Shown: piece by piece, positions 45,014-53,655 of the stretch
Layout: every line of letters begins with the position of its first letter
Position numbering within the stretch: the first letter of the stretch is position 1
Assembly (NCBI GenBank): GCA_025210525.1
Contig: JAOARP010000011.1
Location: 1-64,000, forward strand
Origin: Marinisporobacter sp.
Lineage (GTDB): Bacteria > Bacillota > Clostridia > Peptostreptococcales > Thermotaleaceae
Length of the DNA: 64,000 nucleotides
Direction of reading: 5' to 3'
The notes under the pieces: model-generated
Told to the model about the DNA's origin: nothing
Seen by the model: only the letters and a program-made list of their open reading frames with translations
Database searches by the model: none
Position numbers and translations under genes: made by a program

Positions 45014-45390
45014 GAGTATAGACCTCCTTTGTATCTATATTTTTATGCCTAATATAATTCTACTACAAGTGGAACCGTAATAATAGAGGCAATTTTCAAA
45101 ATAATGGAATAGATTTTAGGTAGATTATAAGGATTAATAATACCTATATAAAAATCATTTTATTTTGATTTTTTTTTAGAATAAGTCAATAATATTGTTG
45201 ACAAATAAGAAAATGAATAATAAAGTAAAAGACGGTTCGTTTTATTAAAAAAAATTGAAAATAGCAAATGGATTAAAAAAATAATCTAAAAGATGAATAT
45301 TTAAAAGAAATAAGAAAAAAATACTAAAAGTAATAGATTAATGGTATAATAAGATATTTGCTGAATTTAAATAAGAAAAGGAATGATTAA
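45014..45390 (+). promoter_or_regulatory. Intergenic region and long leader of the DEAD-box gene
   Basis: TTGACA (45198-45203), 17 nt, TAAAGT (45221-45226) is a likely sigma-A promoter, leaving an AT-rich leader of about 155 nt before the helicase ATG. Long leaders are common in cold-induced RNA helicase genes. No ORF or known riboswitch is seen. Confidence 0.5.
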
Positions 45391-47013
45391 ATGGAAAAAA
45401 TTAGATTTGAAGATTTAGCTTGTTCAAAGGAAATCAAGCAAGCAGTAAAGGATATGGGATTTGAAGAGACAACCCCTATACAAGGATTGGCTATTCCATT
45501 AGTATTTGAAGGAAGAGATGTGGTAGGACAAGCTCAAACTGGTACGGGAAAAACAGCAGCTTTTGGAATACCTGCTATAGATAAAGTATCACCAGATAAA
45601 AAAGAAACCCAAGCTCTTATATTATGTCCAACAAGGGAATTGGCTGTACAAGTTTCAGAGGAACTTTCAAAGCTTGGAAGATATAAAAAGAGAATTAATA
45701 TTTTACCAGTTTTTGGAGGTCAATCGATAGATAGACAGATCAAAGGTCTTAGAAAAGGTGCACAAATCGTTATCGGAACTCCTGGTAGAGTAATGGATCA
45801 TATCAGAAGAAAAACTTTAAAGCTTGATAATCTAGAAATGTTCATACTAGATGAAGCAGATGAAATGCTAAATATGGGATTTAGAGAAGATATAGAAACA
45901 ATCCTACAAAGCGTACAGAAAAAAAGACAAACATTACTTTTCTCTGCTACAATGCCGAGAGCTATACTTGAGATTATTAACGAATATCAGGAAAACCCTG
46001 AAATCGTTAAAGTAGTTCATAAGGAATTAACTACACCAAATATTGAACAAAAGTACATAGAAGTAAAGGAAAGAGATAAATTAGAAGTTTTAACAAGATT
46101 AATAGATGTATATAATCCAAAGCTTTCTATTGTATTTTGTAATACAAAGAAAAAGGTAGATGAAGTAACAGACCTTTTACAAAGTAGAGGTTATTTAACA
46201 GATAAAATTCATGGAGATATGAAGCAAACTCTAAGAATGAATGTAATGAACAAATTTAAGCGTGGAGATATAGAGATTTTAGTAGCTACAGATGTTGCAG
46301 CAAGAGGACTTGATATTGATGATGTAGAATATGTATTTAACTTTGATGTACCAGCTCATGAAGATTATTATGTTCATAGAATCGGAAGAACAGGAAGAGC
46401 AGGAAAAACAGGAACATCCTTCTCCTTTGTAACAGGAAGAGATTTTTATCTTTTGAAAAATATTATGAAATATACAAAGAAAAAAATCAAGCAACATCCT
46501 ATTCCTACGATCAAAGATATTGAAACAATAAAGACAGAAGCTCTTGTAGGTCGTATCAAAAGAAAGATTGAAAAAGGAAATCTACAAAAGTATATTAAAA
46601 TCGTTGAGAATTTAATCGAGGATGATTGTCCTTCTATAGAGGTTGCAGCAGCCCTTCTTAAGATGGAACTAGCTCTACCTGAGGCGAAGGAAATAAAGAT
46701 GGAAAGCCCTAAGAGCGTTAAAGATACAGGTGCTCAAGAAACAGGCATGGTTAGAATGTTTATCAATATTGGTAAAAATAAAAAGATCAGAGCCAAGGAT
46801 GTAGTAGGAGCACTTGCTGGAGAAACAAGCATGAAGGGAAGAAATATAGGTGTAATAGATATTCATGATGATTATACCTTTGTAGAAGTACCAGAAGAGT
46901 ATGCAGAAGAAGTTCTTATGAAGATGCGTAAAAATACAATAAAAGGAAATGCCATTAGTATAGAACCAGCTCAAGGAAAGAAAAGCAGAAGAAAAAGAAA
47001 GAGAAAAAAATAA
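45391..47013 (+). CDS. DEAD-box ATP-dependent RNA helicase with DbpA-type RNA-binding domain
   Basis: The protein is 540 aa. Motifs in order: Q-motif TTPIQGLAIP, AQTGTGKT, PTRELA, GTPGR, DEAD (LDEADEML), SAT, and HRIGRTGRAGK. After a linker (about 370-445) a DbpA-type RNA-binding domain follows (FINIGKNKKIRAKDVVGALAG ... VIDIHDDYTFVEVPEEYA) and a very basic tail (KKSRRKRKRKK). It remodels RNA in ribosome assembly, decay or cold adaptation, like CshA or DbpA. It is monocistronic with a strong terminator. Confidence 0.93.
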   Translation: MEKIRFEDLACSKEIKQAVKDMGFEETTPIQGLAIPLVFEGRDVVGQAQTGTGKTAAFGIPAIDKVSPDKKETQALILCPTRELAVQVSEELSKLGRYKKRINILPVFGGQSIDRQIKGLRKGAQIVIGTPGRVMDHIRRKTLKLDNLEMFILDEADEMLNMGFREDIETILQSVQKKRQTLLFSATMPRAILEIINEYQENPEIVKVVHKELTTPNIEQKYIEVKERDKLEVLTRLIDVYNPKLSIVFCNTKKKVDEVTDLLQSRGYLTDKIHGDMKQTLRMNVMNKFKRGDIEILVATDVAARGLDIDDVEYVFNFDVPAHEDYYVHRIGRTGRAGKTGTSFSFVTGRDFYLLKNIMKYTKKKIKQHPIPTIKDIETIKTEALVGRIKRKIEKGNLQKYIKIVENLIEDDCPSIEVAAALLKMELALPEAKEIKMESPKSVKDTGAQETGMVRMFINIGKNKKIRAKDVVGALAGETSMKGRNIGVIDIHDDYTFVEVPEEYAEEVLMKMRKNTIKGNAISIEPAQGKKSRRKRKRKK

Positions 47014-47017
47014 ATGC

Positions 47018-47050
47018 AAAAGTCGTGCTATAAAAGTAGTACGACTTTTT
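47018..47050 (+). terminator. Rho-independent terminator
   Basis: AAAAGTCGT pairs with ACGACTTTT with extra pairing inside (GCTA/TAGT), followed by T. Confidence 0.8.
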
Positions 47051-47174
47051 CTATTTGTTTTATTAGGAAAAAGGAATATTTTGTATAAAAAAATATTATA
47101 ATAGAAAGGAAATTCAGAATATTTATAGAATAAATAATATAACGAAAACTACAAAAAGTGAGGGGGTAGGTAAA

Positions 47175-47423
47175 ATGGCGAAACTTTATTATTGCACAGA
47201 ATGTAGAAGGGTTGAAAAAGATCCTAATAAGTGTGGTGTTTGTAGTAGTGAAAGAATTAAACTACTAAAGGTAGGTGCGCCAGTAAATGTGATTGGTACG
47301 AAGCAAAAGGGAAAAGTTTTTAAAATCAAAGAGGATGGAGTAGACCTGTTGATCATTAATCAAGCAAAGGAAAAAAATATAAAAGGTTATAAACACGAAC
47401 AAATTCAAAAAATCGTTAAATAA
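47175..47423 (+). CDS. Small zinc-ribbon protein, unknown function
   Basis: The protein is 82 aa. The N-terminal half is a zinc ribbon with Cys pairs (YYCTECRR and KCGVCSS); the C-terminal half is a small basic domain (VGAPVNVIGTKQKGKVFKIKEDGVDLLIIN) that looks like a KOW/SH3-type beta barrel. It could bind nucleic acid or a ribosome, but no named family was recognised. GAGGGGGTAGG precedes the ATG; a clear terminator ends it. Confidence 0.65.
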   Translation: MAKLYYCTECRRVEKDPNKCGVCSSERIKLLKVGAPVNVIGTKQKGKVFKIKEDGVDLLIINQAKEKNIKGYKHEQIQKIVK

Positions 47424-47430
47424 ACAGATA

Positions 47431-47459
47431 ATTACCTGCTATCTAGCAGGTAATTTTTA
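47431..47459 (+). terminator. Rho-independent terminator
   Basis: ATTACCTGCTA pairs with TAGCAGGTAAT across TC, followed by TTTTTAT. Confidence 0.85.
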
Positions 47460-47540
47460 TGTGATAGATAGTGGATTTTTGTGGTATAATATTCCAGAAT
47501 CATTCTGAAGCAGGATAAAAATTTTAGTAGGAGGATGGAT

Positions 47541-48326
47541 ATGGATCAAGTACCCGTTATTGTAATAAATGATTTAAAAATGAATTATGGAGAGGGAGAA
47601 GATATTTTGAAGGGGATCAATGTAGAAATCTATCCAGGACAGATCATAGGATATATTGGACCCAATGGGGCAGGAAAAAGTACCACAGTAAAAATTCTTC
47701 TAGGTATAGTAGAGCAATATAGAGGGAAAATAGAGATTTTCGGAAAAGATATTTCAGAGGATACAATGGGTTATAAAAGAAGGATTGGTTATGTACCAGA
47801 AACGGCTGAAATATATGATCATCTAACAGCCTATGAATATCTTACTTTCTTAGGAGAAGTTTATGGATTAGAAGCAAAAACTGTAGAGGAAAAGGCAAAA
47901 AAACTTATGGGGCTATTTGGAATAGAAGAGCATTTCTATAGTAGAATTTCTTCTTATTCAAAGGGAATGAAGCAAAAGCTATTAATTATAGCAAGCTTAA
48001 TTCATAACCCGGATATACTATTTTTAGATGAACCTTTAAGTGGGTTAGATGCTAATAGTGTGATGGTTTTTAAAGAGATTCTATCAAAGCTTTCAAAGGA
48101 AGGAAAAACTATTTTTTATTCATCTCATATTATGGAGGTAGTAGAAAAAATCAGTCATCGGATACTCCTTTTAAATGACGGTCAAATCGTTGCAGATGGA
48201 ACTTTTGAAGAGTTAAAAGAGAAAAGTAGGGAAGGTTCCTTAGAAGAAATCTTTAACCAATTAACAGGCTTTGACAAGCATAAAGAGATTGCAGATGAAT
48301 TTATAGGAATCCTTAAGGAGGTGTAA
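47541..48326 (+). CDS. ABC transporter ATP-binding protein (ABC-2 exporter type)
   Basis: The protein is 261 aa; ATG 47541 is spaced 6 nt from TAGGAGG, better than the ATG two codons earlier. Walker A GPNGAGKST, signature YSKGMKQ, Walker B LLFLDEPLSG and the switch His (SSHIME) are all intact. The class resembles BcrA/CcmA-type exporters. It lies 3 nt before the permease gene, so the pair is one exporter. The substrate is unknown. Confidence 0.93.
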   Translation: MDQVPVIVINDLKMNYGEGEDILKGINVEIYPGQIIGYIGPNGAGKSTTVKILLGIVEQYRGKIEIFGKDISEDTMGYKRRIGYVPETAEIYDHLTAYEYLTFLGEVYGLEAKTVEEKAKKLMGLFGIEEHFYSRISSYSKGMKQKLLIIASLIHNPDILFLDEPLSGLDANSVMVFKEILSKLSKEGKTIFYSSHIMEVVEKISHRILLLNDGQIVADGTFEELKEKSREGSLEEIFNQLTGFDKHKEIADEFIGILKEV

Positions 48327-48329
48327 AAA

Positions 48330-49988
48330 ATGAAAGACTTTAGATCCTTAAAGGTTTTAGATAAATTTCGGTTTGTTTTTGAAAAATCAGGAGTAGACTA
48401 CAAGGTCATGAGAAAAATATTACAACTAAAATTAATCATGGATACAAGAAGAGTTCCTACAGCCATGAGTAATCAAAATAAAGATCAAAATGAAGACAGT
48501 AACTTATTTATGAAGTCTTTATGGGGATACGGTTTTATGGGGTTAATTATCATGTTTACTATGATTGCTTCTTTCCCTTTATTTGTAAAGCTGAATTTTT
48601 GTTTTGGGATGATTATGTTTATGGTTATGACTATTATGATTTCAGATTTTTCATCTGTTTTATTAGATGTAAAGGATAAAAACATTTTATTAACTAAGCC
48701 CATTAATGAAAAGACTATAAATATAGCCAAGGTCATTCATGTTTTTATTTATCTATTTATGATTATTATGAGTATGGCAGGACCTTCTTTGATAGCAGGT
48801 GTAGTAAAATATGGACTATTGTTTGGATTGTTATTTTTTATAGAGTTAATATTCATTGCGGGATTTATCGTTTTTATTTCTTCTTTATTATATTGTGTGA
48901 TTCTTCACTTTTTTGATGGAGAAAAGCTAAAGGATATTATTAATTATTTTCAAATTATATTGTCTATTACTATGATGATTGGATATCAGTTTATAGGGAG
49001 GATGTTTGACATTTTTGGAGATGATGTGGTTTTTACACCAAAATGGTGGACTTATTTTATTCCTACAGCTTGGTTTTCAGCTCCTTTTGAATTATTGATT
49101 CATCAAAATTATGAACCATATAATATTATTTTAAGTAGTCTGTGTTTGTTAGTTCCATTAGTAGCTCTAATCATACATATAAAAAAGGTAATCCCTTACT
49201 TTGAAAAAAATCTCTTGAAATTAAATCATCAAAACGCTAAGAATGCTAAATATTATGAGATGAAGGGAAGAATGCATAAAAAAATAGCAAAAATATTTTC
49301 CTTTGACAGAATGGAAAATATATTTTTTAGATTTACCCAAAATATGCTTTCAAGTGAAAGAACATTGAAATTAAAAATATATCCGAATATTGCTTTTGCA
49401 GCTATTTTTCCACTCATTATTATGGGAAGAGAGTTACTAGATGGGGACTCTATAATAGAGACAATCAGAGAAATGAGAGGGGAAAAATTATATCTATTTG
49501 CATATTTAACGGTGCAAATGATGTCTAGCTCTATTCTTATGTTAAAAACTAGTGAAAAGTATAAAGGCGTATGGATTTATAAAATTTTACCCATGAAAAA
49601 TTGTACACCTATTCATAAGGGTGCATGGAAAGCTTTTTTAGTGAAATATCATATACCTGTATTTTTATTTGTAAGCTGCATATTCTTATTGATTTATGGG
49701 TATAAGATCATCATTGATTTAATTTTGATCCTATTCAATATGATTTTGATCAATATTATACTTTTTAGAAGGTCTTCAAATGAACTGCCCTTTAGTAAAG
49801 ATTTTAAGCATGTTCAAGAAAATAGTTTAGAGATATTTTTTCTTGCAGCCTTTATTTGTGGAATTTTAGCAGCAATACACTTTTTTGTGAGAAATTCATT
49901 CTATGGAAGGATTATTTACTTAGGGGTGATAGCTATTATGAATATATTTTTATGGAACAAAAGCTTTGAAAAGGAGCCTGTAAATTGA
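48330..49988 (+). CDS. ABC transporter permease, large ABC-2-like
   Basis: The protein is 552 aa with about 12-14 hydrophobic helices (for example MGLIIMFTMIASFPLF, FIYLFMIIMSMAGPSLIAGVV, LILILFNMILINIILF) and a cytosolic N-terminus of about 65 residues. AAGGAGGTG lies 5 nt before the ATG. Permeases of this size are paired with the ATPase type just upstream. It contains VLLDVKDKNILLTKPI, an ABC-exporter permease-like segment. The cargo is not evident. A terminator follows. Confidence 0.75.
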   Translation: MKDFRSLKVLDKFRFVFEKSGVDYKVMRKILQLKLIMDTRRVPTAMSNQNKDQNEDSNLFMKSLWGYGFMGLIIMFTMIASFPLFVKLNFCFGMIMFMVMTIMISDFSSVLLDVKDKNILLTKPINEKTINIAKVIHVFIYLFMIIMSMAGPSLIAGVVKYGLLFGLLFFIELIFIAGFIVFISSLLYCVILHFFDGEKLKDIINYFQIILSITMMIGYQFIGRMFDIFGDDVVFTPKWWTYFIPTAWFSAPFELLIHQNYEPYNIILSSLCLLVPLVALIIHIKKVIPYFEKNLLKLNHQNAKNAKYYEMKGRMHKKIAKIFSFDRMENIFFRFTQNMLSSERTLKLKIYPNIAFAAIFPLIIMGRELLDGDSIIETIREMRGEKLYLFAYLTVQMMSSSILMLKTSEKYKGVWIYKILPMKNCTPIHKGAWKAFLVKYHIPVFLFVSCIFLLIYGYKIIIDLILILFNMILINIILFRRSSNELPFSKDFKHVQENSLEIFFLAAFICGILAAIHFFVRNSFYGRIIYLGVIAIMNIFLWNKSFEKEPVN

Positions 49989-50044
49989 ACAGAAATGAAA
50001 ATGTTAGATTGAAAGTTAGATTTTTCCTTTATCCAATATATAAA

Positions 50045-50077
50045 AAAGAGTTATTGCATAGGCAATAACTCTTTTTC
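50045..50077 (+). terminator. Rho-independent terminator
   Basis: AAAGAGTTATTGC pairs with GCAATAACTCTTT across a short loop, followed by TTCT. Confidence 0.85.
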
Positions 50078-50180
50078 TCCGTTATTATCTTAACTATATA
50101 TAAATAGAAATATATTATCTTCTAGACATGCTAAAACTAATAGGTTTCATATTTATTATATAATAAAATAATAGCTCAGA

Positions 50181-50381
50181 TTAAAGTTTAACTACGTTGC
50201 TAGCTTGAGGGCCTCTGTTTCCATCAGTAATTTCGAATTCAACTTGTTGACCTTCTTCTAAAGTTTTGAATCCGTCTCCTTGGATTGCAGAGAAATGTAC
50301 GAATACGTCATCTCCACCTTCTACTGAGATAAATCCATAACCTTTTTCTGAGTTAAACCATTTAACTGTACCTGTTTTCAT
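50181..50381 (-). CDS. Cold-shock protein, CspA/CspB family
   Basis: The protein is 66 aa. I chose the ATG at 50381 because GGAGG lies 8 nt upstream and the family always begins [21 protein letters not shown]1 (KGYGFI) and RNP2 (VFVHF) are intact. It binds single-stranded RNA/DNA and acts as an RNA chaperone. About 390 nt separate it from the next gene, enough for the long structured 5' leader typical of csp genes. It is the only csp gene in the window and is monocistronic. Confidence 0.95.
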   Translation of the reverse strand: MKTGTVKWFNSEKGYGFISVEGGDDVFVHFSAIQGDGFKTLEEGQQVEFEITDGNRGPQASNVVKL

Positions 50382-50768
50382 GTAAAAATCCTCCAAAAAA
50401 TTAAATTTTATTTTCGAAACTAAGTATATCATAGATAGACATAAATAGCAACGAGTTATTTATAGTATTGGAAATATTTCTATATTCTATTACAAAATTT
50501 ATCTATCTTTTGTAAATTTTTTTAAAAACAAGGAGATCGTTGATATATAAGGGGTACAAAGATTTTTGAAAGGATAAATTCATATGAAAGTTTTGAATTT
50601 AGTGCATTAAGAGGTGGGTTTTAAGAAGATTTAGATGAATTAGAGATGGTGTTTAGCAACTGGGTATGAATGTTTTTTTAGATAGCAACGAGAGGATACG
50701 TGATTGGTTATGGTATATATTTACAAAAATGTTATACTATCTATAAATGGGATAAGGGGGAAGCAGCT
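50382..50768. other. Intergenic region, csp leader and serine-hydrolase promoter
   Basis: The left part (about 50382-50530) should be the promoter and leader of the leftward csp gene. The right part holds short meaningless ORFs and AAGGGGG at 50754-50760, the ribosome-binding site of the serine hydrolase. No repeat or RNA element recognised. Confidence 0.5.
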
Positions 50769-51863
50769 ATGGATAGAATAACAAAACAATTACCTAGAAT
50801 TCTTTTATTGTGTATTGCTGGGGTTATAATTTTTCAACTTTTTGTAAGTAAAGAAAAAAAGATGGATTTTCTTTTTAGACAATTTAATAATACCACTGAT
50901 GGACCAGGAGCAAGTGTCATGGTTATAAAAAATGGTGATATAATATTCAAAAAAAGTTATGGATTAGCAGATATGAAAAGGAAAATACCTGCAAACGAAT
51001 ATACCAATTATAGAATTGCATCTATGACTAAAGCATTTACAGCAATGAGTATCATGATTTTAAAAGAAAGAAACCTTTTAACATATGATATGAAATTAAC
51101 AGATGTATTTTCAGATTTTCCTGATTACGGAAAGAAAATTACTATAAAAAATTTATTAGAACATCAATCAGGGTTGAGAGATTATCAAAAGATCATCCCT
51201 AAAGATCAAAAAGAACAAGTAACGGACGCAGATGTATTAAGGCTATATAAAAATCAAAATAGACTTGAATGTGAACCAGGCAGCAAATATCAATATCGTG
51301 ATGCGGATTATGTGTTACTTGCAATGATAGTTCAGGAAGTTTCTGGAATGAGCTTTGCAGGCTTTCTACAGGAAAATATATTTAAGCCTTTAGAAATGAA
51401 TAATACTGTAGCTTATGAAAAGGGCGTATCTACAGTAAAAAATAGAGCGTATGGGACAACGAAGGTAGATGATAAATATATTGAAAGGGATCAAAGTCTT
51501 GTAAGCGCTGTTCTTGGAGATGGAGGGATATATACATCTTTAATGGATTATTATAAATGGGATCAAGCCCTATATACAGATAAATTAGTAAGCCTAGAAA
51601 CATTAAATGAAGCTTTTTCAAGTGGTTCAGCTACGGGAGATGGAGATACATGTGGCTATGGTTGGTTTCACTACTATAGTTATGGTAGAAAAGTGATTGG
51701 TTTTGCGGGAGGAACTTGTGGATTTGGTAGTGCAGTGGCGCGTATTCCTTCAGAAAAATTAACTGTAGTAGTATTTACAAACTACAATAAGCCAAGTGGA
51801 TTTATAAACACATACTCAAAATATATGAAGCCTATTGTAAAGCTGTATAGTAAACCCATATAG
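50769..51863 (+). CDS. Membrane-anchored serine hydrolase (beta-lactamase class C / PBP4* family)
   Basis: The protein is 364 aa; ATG 50769 lies 8 nt after AAGGGGG. One N-terminal helix (RILLLCIAGVIIFQLFV) anchors it outside. The catalytic SxxK is SMTK in YRIASMTKAFTAM; the YxN-type motif reads YRDADY, and the third motif region is GFAGGTCGFGS. Family members are D-aminopeptidases, esterases or penicillin-binding enzymes, rarely true beta-lactamases. It is monocistronic. The substrate is not evident. Confidence 0.85.
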   Translation: MDRITKQLPRILLLCIAGVIIFQLFVSKEKKMDFLFRQFNNTTDGPGASVMVIKNGDIIFKKSYGLADMKRKIPANEYTNYRIASMTKAFTAMSIMILKERNLLTYDMKLTDVFSDFPDYGKKITIKNLLEHQSGLRDYQKIIPKDQKEQVTDADVLRLYKNQNRLECEPGSKYQYRDADYVLLAMIVQEVSGMSFAGFLQENIFKPLEMNNTVAYEKGVSTVKNRAYGTTKVDDKYIERDQSLVSAVLGDGGIYTSLMDYYKWDQALYTDKLVSLETLNEAFSSGSATGDGDTCGYGWFHYYSYGRKVIGFAGGTCGFGSAVARIPSEKLTVVVFTNYNKPSGFINTYSKYMKPIVKLYSKPI

Positions 51864-52168
51864 CTTGAAAGGTTACTTTTATTTTAGCCCTTTCAATCTT
51901 AGCAAATCCTTTATGTATGATTAAAATAGTAACTACAATGGATACGGTTGTAAGTAATGGTCTATTGTTTTGTATTTATGGAAGATGAATATCATAAAGG
52001 GCCAGTGAAAATTTCACTAACTTCACTATTGTTATAATTTTATATTTAAAAACATCCATTTTTAAACTTATCTATGTTAAAATAGATGTATACGTTTTCA
52101 CGTACATAAAGCTTCTAAAAAATCAAAAGCATTGTACATATGATAAAAAAGATCTAGGAGGTAAAAGA
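51864..52168 (+). promoter_or_regulatory. Intergenic region with a cre-like catabolite control site at 52086-52101
   Basis: ATGTATACGTTTTCAC (52086-52101) differs at two positions from the cre consensus WTGNNARCGNWWWCAW bound by CcpA. It lies about 70 nt upstream of the transaldolase-like gene. The rest of the 305 nt is AT-rich and holds only a weak TTGAAAGG/CCTTTCAA hairpin just after the serine hydrolase. Confidence 0.45.
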
Positions 52169-53242
52169 ATGACTCAATATAAAAGTCCATTACATGAAAT
52201 GGCTAGTACAAGTGTTACAGACTATTGGAATGACTCGTGTTCTATTTCGGAATTAGAGTATGCTATTGAAAATGGTGCAGTAGGGGCTACGACCAATCCT
52301 GTGATTGTAGGGAATGTATTGAAGAAAGAAATGCATCTTTACAAGGATAGAATTCTTGAGCTTATTCAACAGATGCCAAAAGCAACTGAAGATGATATTG
52401 CTTGGAAGATCAATGAAGAAATGGCAGTAGCAGGAGCAAAATTGCTTCAACCTATTTTTGAACAAACAAATGGGGAAAAAGGAAGAATTTCAATACAGAC
52501 CAATACAAAATATTATAGAGATGTAGAACTTATGGTAGAACAAGCTGTAAGATTCAGTCAATTAGCACCAAATATGATGGTGAAAATGCCTACAACAAAA
52601 GCTGGTGTAGAAGCAATTGAAGAAGCAACTTATCAAGGTGTGAATATAAATGCAACTGTTAGCTTTACAGTACCACAGGCAATTGCAGTAGCTGAAGCAG
52701 TAGAAAGAGGACTTGCTAGACGTGTAAAAGAAGGTAAGGATATATCCAATATGCATCCAGTATGCACAATCATGGTAGGAAGAGTTGATGATTGGTTAAA
52801 GATTGTAGTAGACAGAGATGGTATTATTGTTGACCCTAAGTGCTTAGAGTGGGCAGGGGTTGCAACTATGAAAAACGCTTATAAAATATTTAATGAGCGT
52901 GGATATAAGACAAAACTTCTTGCAGCAGCTTATCGAAATCATCTACAGTGGTCAGAATTTATTGGTGGAGATATGATAGAAACAATCCCATATAAATGGC
53001 AAAAACGATTCAATGGTTCTGATGTTACAATTGTTGATCGAATAGATGATCCTGTAGATCCAAAGATTATTGAAGAATTATTAAATAAAATTGAGGACTT
53101 TAGAAAAGCATATAATCCAGATGGTATGAAGGTAGAAGAATTTGATACCTTTGGTGCTACATCCAGAACACTGCTACAATTCCTTGCAGGATATGATGAT
53201 TTAATCAATATAATTCGTAATTTAATGATTACAGTAAAATAA
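52169..53242 (+). CDS. Transaldolase-family protein
   Basis: The protein is 357 aa; TAGGAGG precedes the ATG. The barrel motif GAVGATTNPVIVGN (transaldolase TTNP), the Schiff-base Lys in NMMVKMPTTKAG and INATVSFTVPQAIAVAEA are clear. The protein is longer than fructose-6-phosphate aldolase-type transaldolases (about 220 aa) and has an extended C-terminus, so it belongs to a divergent transaldolase-like branch. It probably transfers or cleaves dihydroxyacetone units in sugar-phosphate metabolism. It stands alone, with no pentose-phosphate genes nearby; a cre-like site lies upstream. Confidence 0.85.
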   Translation: MTQYKSPLHEMASTSVTDYWNDSCSISELEYAIENGAVGATTNPVIVGNVLKKEMHLYKDRILELIQQMPKATEDDIAWKINEEMAVAGAKLLQPIFEQTNGEKGRISIQTNTKYYRDVELMVEQAVRFSQLAPNMMVKMPTTKAGVEAIEEATYQGVNINATVSFTVPQAIAVAEAVERGLARRVKEGKDISNMHPVCTIMVGRVDDWLKIVVDRDGIIVDPKCLEWAGVATMKNAYKIFNERGYKTKLLAAAYRNHLQWSEFIGGDMIETIPYKWQKRFNGSDVTIVDRIDDPVDPKIIEELLNKIEDFRKAYNPDGMKVEEFDTFGATSRTLLQFLAGYDDLINIIRNLMITVK

Positions 53243-53251
53243 AACACAATG

Positions 53252-53273
53252 CCTCACCCTATATGGGGTGAGG
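53252..53273 (+). terminator. Hairpin after the transaldolase-family gene
   Basis: CCTCACCC pairs with GGGTGAGG across TATAT; the T tail is weak. Confidence 0.55.
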
Positions 53274-53344
53274 TTGATTAGTGTTAGGAAAGATAAGGTA
53301 TATTGTAGAAAAATATACCTTATTTTTATTTGCCTGGAATTTAT

Positions 53345-53570
53345 CAATTTTTTCTCAAGATAAGCAACCCATTGATACATAAGTGATGCTAAGATAGCTA
53401 ATATAATAACACTCGTCATAACCAAATCTAGCTTAAGCACTTGACCTCCATAAATGATTAGATAACCTATTCGAACCTGAGACACTAAAAATTTTCCTAC
53501 GATAATCTCTACCCATGAAAGTCCAACATTTATTTAAAGAGCATTAATGATTGTAGTAATATGATGATAA
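53345..53570 (-). pseudogene. C-terminal fragment of an SsuC/TauC-type ABC permease (duplicate of 56135 gene)
   Basis: On the minus strand the fragment matches the end of the intact permease at 56135-56974: VGKFLVSQVRIGYLI, YGGQVLKLDLVMTSV and ILAILASLMYQ. Homology fades near 53570 and near the gene's end. At least one in-frame stop (TAA for a Lys codon, near 53533) breaks it. It is a relic, not a gene. Confidence 0.85.
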
Positions 53571-53655
53571 AATAAAGTTAGGATATTAGAAAAATATTCC
53601 AAAGTTGTGTATAATATATTTTGAAACTGTTCAAATAGATACGAGGGGTGAAAGA

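Noticed and set aside
53222-53485. 87-aa minus-strand ORF as a small intact membrane protein
   Set aside because: It is the C-terminal relic of the ABC permease, interrupted by an in-frame stop upstream of its apparent start.
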